DNA of 64,000 bases from Candidatus Brevundimonas phytovorans (GTDB lineage: Bacteria; Pseudomonadota; Alphaproteobacteria; Caulobacterales; Caulobacteraceae). Positions 18,864 through 26,531 of the stretch are shown here, piece by piece. The translations under genes were made by a program, and so were the position numbers. The stretch covers positions 1,575,001 to 1,639,000 of the forward strand of contig CP119309.1 in assembly GCA_029203145.1 (NCBI GenBank). Reading direction: 5' to 3'. Below the pieces are notes generated by a model. The model ran no database searches. It was given only the letters and a program-made list of their open reading frames with translations, and was not told the DNA's origin. Position 1 is the first letter of the stretch. Every line of letters begins with the position of its first letter.

Positions 18864-19033
18864 GGTCGGGATTCTGACGCTCTGTGGCGACGCCGAACGG
18901 CGCGCGCGGTGGATAAAGCAATAGGGCCGCCCTTTTGGAGCGGCGCCTCGAAGCCCGCTCTTATGTCGAGAAGGGGCCGAAAGGTCAACGCGCCCGGTTC
19001 CTTACTCGCCCTGCTGCCGCTATCTGAGAGGCC

Positions 19034-19735
19034 ATGAGCCAGCCCGCCTCCCCCATCGGCGTCTTCATCACGCCAGTCACGCCCTTGCAGCAGAACTGCA
19101 CCACCGTCTGGTGCACCCGGACGAACAAGGCCGCTGTGATTGATCCAGGCGGTTCGGCGGATGCGATTCTGGGCGAGATCGCGCGGCGCGGCCTGACGCT
19201 GGACGCCATCTGGATCACCCACGGCCACCTCGACCACGCGGGCGGCGCCGCCGAGATGCAGGAAAAGACCGGCGTCCCCATCATCGGCCCCCACGCCGAG
19301 GACCAGTTCTGGATCGACCTGATTCCCACCCAGGCCCAGAAGTACGGCCTGCCCGACGCCCGCACCTTCACCCCGACGCGCTTTCTGGGCGACGGCGACG
19401 TGCTGACCCTCGGCGAGACGACCTGGGAGGTCGTCCACTGCCCCGGCCACACGCCCGGCCATGTCGTCTTCTTCAACCGCGAAGCCCGCTTCGCCCAGGT
19501 CGGCGACGTCCTGTTCCAGGGCTCGATCGGCCGGACGGATTTCCCGCGCAGCGACCACGCAGCCCTACTGAACGCCATCACGACCAAGCTGTGGCCCCTC
19601 GGCGATGACGTAACCTTTGTGCCGGGCCACGGCCCCCACTCCACGTTCGGGGCCGAGCGGCGTTCGAACCCCTATGTGTCGGATCAGGCGATGGCGCGTG
19701 CGCCGATCGCCCGGCCGGCTTCCGGTCCGTCCTGA
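19034..19735 (+). CDS. MBL-fold metallo-hydrolase (glyoxalase II-like)
   Basis: 233 residues. The metal-binding motif is THGHLDHAGG, followed by HCPGHTPGHVVF, an aspartate in QVGDVLFQGSIGRTDFP and a final histidine in VPGHGPHS. This matches the YcbL/glyoxalase-II-like group, which hydrolyses thioesters such as S-lactoylglutathione. The exact substrate is not clear from sequence. It is transcribed away from tig. Confidence 0.9.
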   Translation: MSQPASPIGVFITPVTPLQQNCTTVWCTRTNKAAVIDPGGSADAILGEIARRGLTLDAIWITHGHLDHAGGAAEMQEKTGVPIIGPHAEDQFWIDLIPTQAQKYGLPDARTFTPTRFLGDGDVLTLGETTWEVVHCPGHTPGHVVFFNREARFAQVGDVLFQGSIGRTDFPRSDHAALLNAITTKLWPLGDDVTFVPGHGPHSTFGAERRSNPYVSDQAMARAPIARPASGPS

Positions 19736-19736
19736 C

Positions 19737-20015
19737 CTATCGGGCGGCCAACAGACCGACGATCACGCCGATACCCAGGGCGTAGAGGGTCGCCCGCGTC
19801 GGCTGGTCGCGAATGGCGTCGCGCGCCCTTTTGACGCGCCGATCGGCCCAGACCCGCGCCTCTGCCGCGTCCTCCCGGACCGCCCGGCGGATCGGGCGCG
19901 GCGGGACACCCTGGGCGAGGATGGAGTCCGCCTCCCGCTCCAGTTTCAGGCTCTCCGTCGAGACGCCGTTGATGATGTCTTCCGGCGAAACGGCGGACGT
20001 GTAGGGCTCAGCCAT
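19737..20015 (-). CDS. DUF883/ElaB-YqjD-like membrane-anchored stress protein
   Basis: 92 residues. A charged amphipathic helix (EDAAEARVWADRRVKRARDAIRDQP) is followed by one C-terminal membrane segment (LYALGIGVIVGLLAAR). That is the layout of ElaB/YqjD-type tail-anchored proteins that bind stationary-phase ribosomes in E. coli. The similarity is in layout; I cannot confirm the family. The ATG at 20015 has AGGAG seven bases upstream. An exact GGAAC-N17-GTT promoter lies about 35-60 bases upstream, pointing to general-stress control. Confidence 0.8.
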   Translation of the reverse strand: MAEPYTSAVSPEDIINGVSTESLKLEREADSILAQGVPPRPIRRAVREDAAEARVWADRRVKRARDAIRDQPTRATLYALGIGVIVGLLAAR

Positions 20016-20047
20016 AAGCAATCTCCTGTGATGAGAGGTCGCATTTC

Positions 20048-20072
20048 AACCCGCCGATCCGCCGCGGGTTCC
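20048..20072 (-). promoter_or_regulatory. EcfG-type general stress promoter (GGAAC-N17-GTT)
   Basis: On the minus strand GGAAC (20072-20068) and GTT (20050-20048) are separated by 17 bases. This matches the alphaproteobacterial EcfG consensus GGAAC-N16/17-cGTT. It drives the DUF883-like gene. Confidence 0.7.
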
Positions 20073-20126
20073 TGATCGAACCGCCTTCTCTCCCCAGGCG
20101 TTGGAGCGGTCCGACAGGAGATATCC

Positions 20127-20282
20127 ATGACCTATATCGAACCCGATACGCCCCAGGGCGCGCCTGAAATCGAGCCGCCCGCCACGCCCCAGCCCGACCT
20201 TCAGCCCGGCGAGCGCCCGGACGAGCTGCCGCCTCTCGAACCGGGCGGCGGCGACCCCGGTGATTCCCGCCCCCACGACTGA
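20127..20282 (+). CDS. Small acidic proline-rich protein
   Basis: 51 residues, starting MTYIEPDTPQ and ending DSRPHD, very rich in Pro, Glu, Asp and Gly. It is surely disordered, with no cysteine or membrane segment. The ATG has GGAG six bases upstream (GACAGGAGATATCC). It lies between stress-type genes. Function unknown. Confidence 0.6.
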   Translation: MTYIEPDTPQGAPEIEPPATPQPDLQPGERPDELPPLEPGGGDPGDSRPHD

Positions 20283-20314
20283 CCGTCCACAGAACAAGGA
20301 AATGGTTCTTGTTC

Positions 20315-20339
20315 GGAACCACGGCGGCGGCGCCGGGTT
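20315..20339 (+). promoter_or_regulatory. EcfG-type general stress promoter (GGAAC-N17-GTT)
   Basis: GGAAC at 20315-20319 and GTT at 20337-20339 with 17 bases between, about 42 bases before the KGG-repeat gene. It is an exact consensus match. Confidence 0.75.
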
Positions 20340-20380
20340 CTTTCCGGCAAGCGCCACCGTCTTTGAAAGGAACAGCCGAA

Positions 20381-20611
20381 ATGGCCGAAGGTCAGCCTAC
20401 CCGCGGCTCGGGTGTTTCCAAGCGAGGCTTCGCCTCGATGGACCCCGAACGTCAACGCGAAATCGCCCGCAAGGGCGGCGCCAGCGTGCCTAGCGAAAAG
20501 CGAAGCTTCTCACAGGATCGCAGCCTGGCCGCTCAGGCCGGCCGCAAGGGCGGCGAGGCCTCACACGGCTCGCGCAACAAGACCGACAGCGAAACCCCGT
20601 CCAAGGGTTAA
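20381..20611 (+). CDS. KGG-repeat general stress protein (YciG/GsiB-like)
   Basis: 76 residues, very hydrophilic. It has KGG-type repeats: a first degenerate one (SKRGFASMDPERQREIARKGG) and a second (AAQAGRKGGEASH). These are typical of stress-induced YciG/GsiB proteins, which resemble plant desiccation proteins. The ATG at 20381 lies after AAAGGA. It has its own EcfG-type promoter. The frame stays open upstream to 20309, but that part overlaps the promoter and is unlikely to be translated. Confidence 0.88.
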   Translation: MAEGQPTRGSGVSKRGFASMDPERQREIARKGGASVPSEKRSFSQDRSLAAQAGRKGGEASHGSRNKTDSETPSKG

Positions 20612-20700
20612 GCCCTCACCTCCCCCATCAAGGCGGCGCAGCCCAAGGGCGCGCCGCCTTTATGCTGCGCGCCTTTCCCGCGTCGCCTGCCCCCCCCTGG

Positions 20701-22848
20701 TCAGGCGACCAGCAAGGCCAGCCCGACGGCGGGATCCGAGCCGACTTCAAAAGCCTCCATCTCCCAGCCCGCCGCCTTCGCCAGCGCCACCACCGACGCC
20801 CGATCGAACTTGCGCGAGCTTTCGGTATGGATGGTCTCGCCAGCGCCGAAGCGGAAGGCCAGCTTGCCCAGACGCACGGTCATGGGCCGTGTCGCCTTCA
20901 GATGCATCTCCATCCTCGACTGGTCCGCGTTCCACAGCGCCAGGTGGTCGAAGGCCTCGGGCTCGAAATCCATGCCCAGTTCGCGGTTGGCCCGAACCAG
21001 CAGATTGCGATTGAACGCCGCGGTCACGCCTTGAGCGTCATCATAGGCCGCGACCAGGATGTCCGGCGACTTCACCTGATCGACTCCCAGGATGAACAGG
21101 CTGCCCTCGCCCAGCACCTCCCGCGCTGATCGCAATAGGGCGACCGCCGCCTCGGGCGTCAGGTTGCCGATGGTCGATCCCGGAAAGAAGCCGACCCGTC
21201 TCCCCTTGCCGGCCTCGGCGGGAGGCGGCGCCAGGTGTTCAAAGTCCCCCACCGTCGGCAGGACCTTCAGCCCCGGATAGTCGCCGCGGATGCGCTCGGC
21301 CGCCTCGTTCAGCGCGGTCGGGCTGATGTCGATGGGAACATAGGCGGCCAGGTCGCGCGCCGCGTCCAGCACGATACGCGTCTTCTCGCTGGCCCCTGAT
21401 CCCAGTTCGACCAGAACCGCGTCCGGGCCGAAACGCCTGGCCCATTCCGGCGCCACCCGCCGCAACAAGGCGGCCTCCTGCCGGGTCGGATAATATTCCG
21501 GCAGACGCGTGATCTCCTCAAACAGCCGAGAGCCCTCAGCGTCATAGAACCACTTGGGCGGGAGGGCCTTCGCCCGGCGCGACAGGCCGTCGATCATGTC
21601 CTGACGAAAGGCCGCATTCACGCCGGTCTCCTCAATCTGCGTCTCGTCCGCCGCCAGCCGGACCCCGGCGAACATCCAGCGCTGATGCGGATAGTAGAAG
21701 TTGCGATAGCTGGGTCGCGCATGCCCCTCCGGCGTGGCGAAGGCTCCGCCGCGCAGGACCATCTGATTGGCCATGAACTTGCCGTTGTACTCGGCGGCCG
21801 TTCCCTCGGTCGGCCGGAACCCCGGATAGGGGGCGTAGGCGCTGACCGTCCACTGCCAGACCTCGCCGGTCAGGTTCGAGAAGGCCCCCGCTTCCGTCCG
21901 CGCCGCCTGCTCCCATTCCGCCTCTGTCGGCAGCCGCCGTCCCGACCACCGCGCAAAGGCGTCGGCCTCGTAGAAGCTGACGTGGCGCACGGGGGCGGCG
22001 GGATCGACAGGCTGTCGCCCGGCCAGGGTCATCGTGCTCCACCCCGCCGTTTCCTCGCGCCAGTAGAGGGGCGCGGTCCAGCCTTCGGCCTTCACCTGGG
22101 CCCAGCCGTCCGACAGCCAGAACTCTGCCCGCCGATAGCCGCCGTCGTCGATAAAGGCGATCCAATCACCGTTGGTCGCCAGATCGGCGGCCAGCGAGAA
22201 AGGCTCCAGCCAGACCCGGTGCGCCGGGCGCTCATTGTCGAAGGTGAAGTTCTCGGGCCCCGCCCCAATCGTCGTCAGCCCCCCCTCGAACGCCGCCCAG
22301 CCTCCCCGCCGAGCTTGAACCGCACCCACACGCGGCTCCGCTTCGTAAGCGGCGGGGTCCAGCGGCGAGCGCGCCATCAGGTTCAGCATATCCATCAGAA
22401 ACAGCTCCTGATGTTGCTGTTCGTGATGCAGCCCCAGGTCGAACAGATACCGCTCCAGACCCTCATCCAGACCCTCGGCCAGGCGCGCCTCCATGCGACG
22501 GTCGATCTCGTCGCGATAGGTCATGACCTCGTCCAGCGACGGCCGCGACATCAGCCCGCGCTCGGCCCGGTCCACGCGCTCGCCCAGCGCCTCGTAGTAG
22601 GAGTTGAACAGCCGGTTCAGCCGCGGATCGACCGGGACATAGCCGGGACGCCGCGCCAGGATCAGGGTCTCGAAGAACCAGCTGATATGGGCCAGATGCC
22701 ATTTTCCCGGACTGGCCTCGGTCATCGACTGCGCCGCCAGGTCCTCCGCCGACAGCCCGGCCGCGAGGCGCCGCAACACGCCCCTTGTCCGCCGATAGAC
22801 CGCCACATCCTGCTCAACGACGGGGGAAGCCCGAAGGGGTCGGCTCAT
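20701..22848 (-). CDS. Fused ergothioneine enzyme: EgtB (sulfoxide synthase) - EgtD (histidine methyltransferase)
   Basis: One uninterrupted 715-residue frame. Residues 1 to about 400 are EgtB: a DinB-like domain with iron-ligand candidates His51 (KWHLAH) and His142/His146 (HEQQH), then the FGE-sulfatase fold with LPTEAEWEQAAR, GEVWQW and VLRGGAFAT. From about 410 to 715 is EgtD, with LPPKWFYDAEGS, LPEYYPTR, the SAM motif VELGSGASEKT and FFPGSTIGN. EgtD trimethylates histidine to hercynine; EgtB joins it to a sulfur donor with oxygen. The linker is only about 15 residues. Fungal Egt1 fuses the same activities in the opposite order. The start is ATG 22848; a GTG at 22923 is possible. Confidence 0.92.
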   Translation of the reverse strand: MSRPLRASPVVEQDVAVYRRTRGVLRRLAAGLSAEDLAAQSMTEASPGKWHLAHISWFFETLILARRPGYVPVDPRLNRLFNSYYEALGERVDRAERGLMSRPSLDEVMTYRDEIDRRMEARLAEGLDEGLERYLFDLGLHHEQQHQELFLMDMLNLMARSPLDPAAYEAEPRVGAVQARRGGWAAFEGGLTTIGAGPENFTFDNERPAHRVWLEPFSLAADLATNGDWIAFIDDGGYRRAEFWLSDGWAQVKAEGWTAPLYWREETAGWSTMTLAGRQPVDPAAPVRHVSFYEADAFARWSGRRLPTEAEWEQAARTEAGAFSNLTGEVWQWTVSAYAPYPGFRPTEGTAAEYNGKFMANQMVLRGGAFATPEGHARPSYRNFYYPHQRWMFAGVRLAADETQIEETGVNAAFRQDMIDGLSRRAKALPPKWFYDAEGSRLFEEITRLPEYYPTRQEAALLRRVAPEWARRFGPDAVLVELGSGASEKTRIVLDAARDLAAYVPIDISPTALNEAAERIRGDYPGLKVLPTVGDFEHLAPPPAEAGKGRRVGFFPGSTIGNLTPEAAVALLRSAREVLGEGSLFILGVDQVKSPDILVAAYDDAQGVTAAFNRNLLVRANRELGMDFEPEAFDHLALWNADQSRMEMHLKATRPMTVRLGKLAFRFGAGETIHTESSRKFDRASVVALAKAAGWEMEAFEVGSDPAVGLALLVA

Positions 22849-22888
22849 TCGCTGGGTTCTCGCTGACGGCTGATCTATCCGTCTTTTG

Positions 22889-22913
22889 AATGCCGCCTGA
22901 CGCGCACGGTTCC
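22889..22913 (-). promoter_or_regulatory. Near-match to EcfG-type promoter before the EgtB-EgtD gene
   Basis: On the minus strand GGAAC (22913-22909), 17 bases, then ATT (22891-22889) instead of GTT, about 40 bases before the ATG at 22848. One mismatch in the -10 part. Listed because the neighbours have exact sites. Confidence 0.35.
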
Positions 22914-22937
22914 GCTCGCTCACAAGGCCCGGCGCGC

Positions 22938-22962
22938 GGAACGGTCGTGCAGAGCCCGCGTT
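22938..22962 (+). promoter_or_regulatory. EcfG-type promoter of the sigma factor gene (GGAAC-N17-GTT)
   Basis: GGAAC at 22938-22942 and GTT at 22960-22962, 17 bases apart, 58 bases before the sigma factor start. It implies control by an EcfG-type sigma factor, possibly by its own product. Confidence 0.75.
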
Positions 22963-23020
22963 TCCGCCACGCGCCCTCCACTGTCGGACCGCGCCGCCCG
23001 GCTTTCAGGATTCCCGTTGC

Positions 23021-23626
23021 ATGCCCGATGTTCGCGTGCCTGACGGGCCGCAGGACAATGGCCCGAACTATTCAGCCTCCTCTCGCCCCATCGGGATTGT
23101 CGATCCGGCCGACTGGCGTCACGCCATCACCGGCTTCCTGCCCTCCCTGCGCGCCTTCGCCTTCACCCTGTCGCGCAACGCCGCCGACGCCGACGACCTG
23201 GTGCAGGAGACCCTGACCAAGGCCTGGGCCCACCGGGCGCGGTTCGAGCCGGGCAGCAATCTGCGGGCCTGGCTTTTCACCATCCTGCGCAATAGCTGGT
23301 ACACAGGCGCGGCCAAACGCCGGCGCGAAGTGGCGGACGAGGAAGGCCGCTACGCCGCCGGTCTGACCGCCGAGGCCAGCCAGGAATGGACGGCCGAGTT
23401 GACCTCGCTACAGGCCGCCCTGAACGCCCTTCCGGCCGAGCATCGCGAAGCCATCGTCATGGTCGGGGCCGCGGGCCTGTCCTATCAGGAAGCGGCCGAC
23501 ATCTCCGGCTGCGCGGTCGGGACGATCAAGAGCCGGGTCAACCGCGCCCGCCACCGACTGGCCGTCCTGCTGGACATTGAAGCCCCTGCGGATGCTGTCC
23601 AAAATGTAATCGACGAAGGCAGCTAG
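23021..23626 (+). CDS. EcfG-type (ECF15) RNA polymerase sigma factor
   Basis: 201 residues with an N-terminal extension of about 35. Sigma region 2 (DADDLVQETLTKAW, NLRAWLFTILRNSWY) and region 4 (LPAEHREAIVMVGAAGLSYQEAA, CAVGTIKSRVNRARHRL) carry the wording typical of EcfG/SigT/SigU general-stress sigma factors. Normally such genes sit with nepR and phyR; neither is visible here, so this may be a second, SigU-like copy. An exact EcfG promoter precedes it. The following 78-residue gene ends before a strong terminator and forms its operon. Confidence 0.9.
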   Translation: MPDVRVPDGPQDNGPNYSASSRPIGIVDPADWRHAITGFLPSLRAFAFTLSRNAADADDLVQETLTKAWAHRARFEPGSNLRAWLFTILRNSWYTGAAKRRREVADEEGRYAAGLTAEASQEWTAELTSLQAALNALPAEHREAIVMVGAAGLSYQEAADISGCAVGTIKSRVNRARHRLAVLLDIEAPADAVQNVIDEGS

Positions 23627-23684
23627 GCCGGAGGAACACCCCCTCTTTTGATCGGTTCTAGCAGCAGACTTGGGAGAGTCGAAC

Positions 23685-23921
23685 ATGATGAACCCCCTGC
23701 ATATCCAACCCCGCACTCCGAGCGAAACGGACGCCTCCGCCGCGGGCGCGCCCGAAGCGCCAAGAGCCAAACAGACCGGTTTCAAAGGCTGGCTCAACCG
23801 CCACTTTGGCGCCGAGCCGCCCCAACATCACAGCCCCAACTTCTTCATCAGCGACGTGACGGAGGGCGGCATCGGCTCGCACCACCGCCATCAGGTCTTC
23901 CGACCAGACAAGCGTCATTAG
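23685..23921 (+). CDS. Small protein co-transcribed with the EcfG-type sigma factor
   Basis: 78 residues with no cysteine or membrane segment. The middle is amphipathic (GFKGWLNRHFGAEPPQ). The C-terminal third is histidine-rich (NFFISDVTEGGIGSHHRH). GGGAGAG precedes the ATG pair at 23685/23688. It occupies the place where nepR (anti-sigma) might be expected, but it lacks the helices I associate with NepR. I do not recognise it. It could be a regulator of the sigma factor or just a stress protein. Confidence 0.7.
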   Translation: MMNPLHIQPRTPSETDASAAGAPEAPRAKQTGFKGWLNRHFGAEPPQHHSPNFFISDVTEGGIGSHHRHQVFRPDKRH

Positions 23922-23947
23922 CGATCAGACCCTGACCTGGTGAACCA

Positions 23948-23982
23948 GGGGCCATGGCGACCGCCACGGCCCCCTTTTTTTT
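23948..23982 (+). terminator. Strong terminator of the sigma factor operon
   Basis: Stem GGGGCC/GGCCCC continued by TGGC/GCCA around a four-base loop, then a run of eight T at 23975-23982. It abuts the stop codon of the convergent acyl-CoA dehydrogenase gene. Confidence 0.9.
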
Positions 23983-25187
23983 CAGCGGCGGCCGCCGTGC
24001 TTGGCGTATTCCAGCCGAGCAATGGCGCGATTGTGCACCTCGTCGGGGCCATCGGCGATCCTTAGGGTCCGCACCGTGGCGTAGAGTTCGGCCAGAGGCG
24101 TATCGCCGGACACACCCGCCCCGCCAAAGGCCTGGATGGCGTCGTCGATGACCTGCAGCGCCATCTTCGGCGCCGCCGTCTTGATCTGGGCGATCTCGGA
24201 CTTGGCGTTCTTGGCGCCGACCTCGTCCATCATCCAGGCGGCCTTCAGCACCAGCAGGCGGCACATCTCGATATTGGTGCGCGCCTCGGCCACGCGCTGT
24301 TCCCACACCGAATGCTCGGCGATGGCCTTGCGGAAGGCGGTGCGCGTCAGCAGACGCTGGCACATCAGCTCCAGCGCGACCTCGGCCGCGCCGATCACGC
24401 GCATGCAATGGTGGATGCGGCCCGGGCCCAGGCGTCCCTGGGCGATCTCGAAGCCCCGCCCCTCGCCTGCAATCAGGTTCTCGATCGGGACACGGACATT
24501 CTCCAGCACCACCTCGGCGTGACCGATCGGCGCCTCGTCATAGCCGAACACCGACAGCATCCGCTCGACGCGGAAGCCCGGCGTGTCCACGGGGACGATG
24601 ATCTGGCTCTGCTGCTGATGCGGCGCCGCATTCGGGTCGGTCTTGCCCATGACGATGGTCATGGCGACGTTCGGGTGCGCCATATTGGTCGACCACCACT
24701 TGCGGCCGTTGATCACATAATGGTCGCCGTCGCGGACGATGCGGGTCTGGATATTGGTCGCGTCCGACGAGGCCACCTCGGGCTCGGTCATCAGGAAGGC
24801 CGAGCGAATCTCGCCCGCCATCAGCGGCTTCAGCCAGCGTTCCTGCTGCGCGGCGTCGCCGTACATATGCAGGACTTCCATGTTTCCCGTGTCAGGCGCG
24901 TTGCAGTTGAACACCTCGGCCGACCACAGTCGCCGCCCCATCAACTCAGCGAGCGGCGCATATTCCAGATTGGTCAGACCCGCGCCGTGCTCGCCCGGCA
25001 GGAACATGTTCCACAGCCCGGCCTCACGCGCCTTGGCCTTCAGCGCCTCCATCACGGGGGCCTGGACCTTGGGATTGCCGTGAACCTGGGCGCGGTATTC
25101 CGCCTCAGCCGGCACGACATGCGCCTCAATGAAGGTCGACAGACGCTCGCGCCACATCAGGCCGCGTTCGGAGGGGGCGAAATCCAT
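23982..25187 (-). CDS. Acyl-CoA dehydrogenase family protein
   Basis: 401 residues covering the three acyl-CoA dehydrogenase domains. The FAD-binding loop is FLMTEPEVASSDATNIQT. WWSTNMAHPN and the C-terminal QAFGGAGVSGDTPLAELYATVRTLRIADGPDEV follow the family pattern, with the late ADGPDEVH motif of the long-chain/ACAD10-11-like branch. It oxidises an acyl-CoA with FAD; the chain length is not evident. The start at 25187 gives the family N-terminus. Confidence 0.93.
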   Translation of the reverse strand: MDFAPSERGLMWRERLSTFIEAHVVPAEAEYRAQVHGNPKVQAPVMEALKAKAREAGLWNMFLPGEHGAGLTNLEYAPLAELMGRRLWSAEVFNCNAPDTGNMEVLHMYGDAAQQERWLKPLMAGEIRSAFLMTEPEVASSDATNIQTRIVRDGDHYVINGRKWWSTNMAHPNVAMTIVMGKTDPNAAPHQQQSQIIVPVDTPGFRVERMLSVFGYDEAPIGHAEVVLENVRVPIENLIAGEGRGFEIAQGRLGPGRIHHCMRVIGAAEVALELMCQRLLTRTAFRKAIAEHSVWEQRVAEARTNIEMCRLLVLKAAWMMDEVGAKNAKSEIAQIKTAAPKMALQVIDDAIQAFGGAGVSGDTPLAELYATVRTLRIADGPDEVHNRAIARLEYAKHGGRR

Positions 25188-25237
25188 GGTCGTGTCCTCA
25201 ATCTCTTCACCGCGCTTCTGCGAGCGCCGATAGCAAA

Positions 25238-25266
25238 ACGGCGCGGCCCCGAGGGAGCCGCGCCGT
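25238..25266 (-). terminator. Bidirectional-looking terminator after the SCP2 gene
   Basis: A 10-bp stem, ACGGCGCGGC with GCCGCGCCGT. The minus-strand exit is TTTTGC and the plus-strand side is TTCTTTTT. Confidence 0.8.
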
Positions 25267-25292
25267 TCTTTTTCTGGTGGCTCAGAAACGCA

Positions 25293-25595
25293 TCAGCGCT
25301 TCAGCAGCGGCGCCAGCTTCTGGGCGATCATCATGTCGCCGGCGATCTTCAGCTTGCCCTGCATGAAGGCCATCATCGGGTCCAGCTTGCCTTCCGACAG
25401 GGCGACGAAGTCGTCCCACTTCATCGAGACGGTGGCGTCGGCGGGCTTGTCTTCGTTCGACACCGAGTTCGGCGTCGAGGCGCCGTCGATGAAGATCTTG
25501 CCGACATCGCCCAGGTCCAGCTTGACGGTCTTGCCGAGGCCAGAGTTGTCGCCCACGGCGCTACGAATGTGATCAGTGACGGCGTTCAGGTCCAA
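25293..25595 (-). CDS. SCP2 sterol-binding-domain protein
   Basis: About 100 residues forming a single SCP2 domain, ending in MAFMQGKLKIAGDMMIAQKLAPLL, the hydrophobic lipid-tunnel helix of the family. It probably carries or presents acyl lipids. No ATG is available. The TTG at 25595 is chosen because GGGAGAG lies six bases upstream and it gives the usual N-terminus (MDLNAVTDHI). TTG at 25616 is the upstream alternative. It lies just upstream of the acyl-CoA dehydrogenase but is separated by a terminator. Confidence 0.85.
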   Translation of the reverse strand: MDLNAVTDHIRSAVGDNSGLGKTVKLDLGDVGKIFIDGASTPNSVSNEDKPADATVSMKWDDFVALSEGKLDPMMAFMQGKLKIAGDMMIAQKLAPLLKR

Positions 25596-25712
25596 GTGCG
25601 TCTCTCCCAAGAGCAAGATTGAGGCGCAGGCGTAGCCCGCTGCGAGGGCGGCGCCAAGATCACGCTAGGGAAAGCGGCGACCGGTCGCGCCCCGGACGCC
25701 GCCCCGCCGTCC

Positions 25713-26390
25713 CTAGAAGCTGGCCTTCAGCCCCACCACGAAGCGGTCGTCGGTCAGCGGCCCGTCCACGTCCGTGTCATGATAGCGCACGTCCACCGCC
25801 AGGTTGTCGGTCAGGGCATAGGCCAGGCCCAGGTTCCAGGTGGTGTAGTCGTCGGTGACGTCCAGCCACTGATGGCCGACCGCGCCCGAGACGGTCCACT
25901 TGTCGGCCAGGGCGTAGGCGGCGTTGGCTTCCAGATAGGTCGCCTCATCATCCACGCCGAAGAAGTCGGGCGAATAATAGACCGCCGCGCCCAGGGTCGC
26001 CGGACCGACGGCCCGCGACGCCGCCGCCTTGAACTCCACGAAGTTGTAGTCCGCCGCGCCGGGCTCGTTGACGTAGAGGTAGCCCAGCACGCCGAAGTCC
26101 AGGGCATAGCCCGCCGCCTCGGTGCGATACCCGCCGTACAGATCCACCTCCGCGTCGGTGTCGTCGCCAAAGTCGACCGTGGACGCCCAGGTCCCGGCAT
26201 AGAAGCCGCCGCCGAAGGTCACGTCGACCCCGCCCTGAATCGCCGGATCCTCATTGGTCTGGCTGGCGCCGCGGAAGACGTAGTCGCTGACCACGCCGAT
26301 GTTGAACGCCACCTCGGGCTGGCTTTGCGCCTGGGCCGAGCCGGCGGCGATCAGGACCAGCGCACTGGCGCCGATAAGAACTCGTTTCAT
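25713..26390 (-). CDS. TorF-family putative porin (Gcw_chp)
   Basis: 225 residues. A signal peptide (MKRVLIGASALVLIAAGSAQAQ) is followed by a beta-rich outer-membrane domain with the start typical of TorF/Gcw_chp proteins (EVAFNIGVVSDYVFRGASQT) and a C-terminal phenylalanine (GLKASF). AAGGGG precedes the ATG at 26390. Genes of this family often accompany ammonium transporters, as here, so an outer-membrane role in nitrogen uptake is likely but unproven. Confidence 0.88.
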   Translation of the reverse strand: MKRVLIGASALVLIAAGSAQAQSQPEVAFNIGVVSDYVFRGASQTNEDPAIQGGVDVTFGGGFYAGTWASTVDFGDDTDAEVDLYGGYRTEAAGYALDFGVLGYLYVNEPGAADYNFVEFKAAASRAVGPATLGAAVYYSPDFFGVDDEATYLEANAAYALADKWTVSGAVGHQWLDVTDDYTTWNLGLAYALTDNLAVDVRYHDTDVDGPLTDDRFVVGLKASF

Positions 26391-26489
26391 GACATATCCC
26401 CTTGATGTCTGTGGTTGCCGCACGTCTGCCCGCAAAGTCGTTGATGAACAGCGACCAGGGGGCCTCTTTCGAAAGTTTCGCTTGTTGAT

Positions 26490-26523
26490 GGCGGGACGCG
26501 GCAGGGAGGCGCCGCGTCCCGCC
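26490..26523 (-). terminator. Strong hairpin between amtB and the porin gene
   Basis: A perfect 13-bp inverted repeat beginning GGCGGGACGCGGC with an eight-base loop, directly after the amtB stop. It lacks a T-run on the minus strand, so it may attenuate or protect the message rather than fully stop it. Confidence 0.5.
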
Positions 26524-26531
26524 CCTCTTCC

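Noticed and set aside
17634..19037. Long plus-strand frame opposite tig
   Set aside because: Shadow frame with no recognisable domain; trigger factor is intact on the minus strand.
20077..20102. CGAAC-N18-GTT before the small gene at 20127 as a fourth EcfG promoter
   Set aside because: Wrong first base and 18-base spacer; the consensus needs GGAAC and 16-17 bases.
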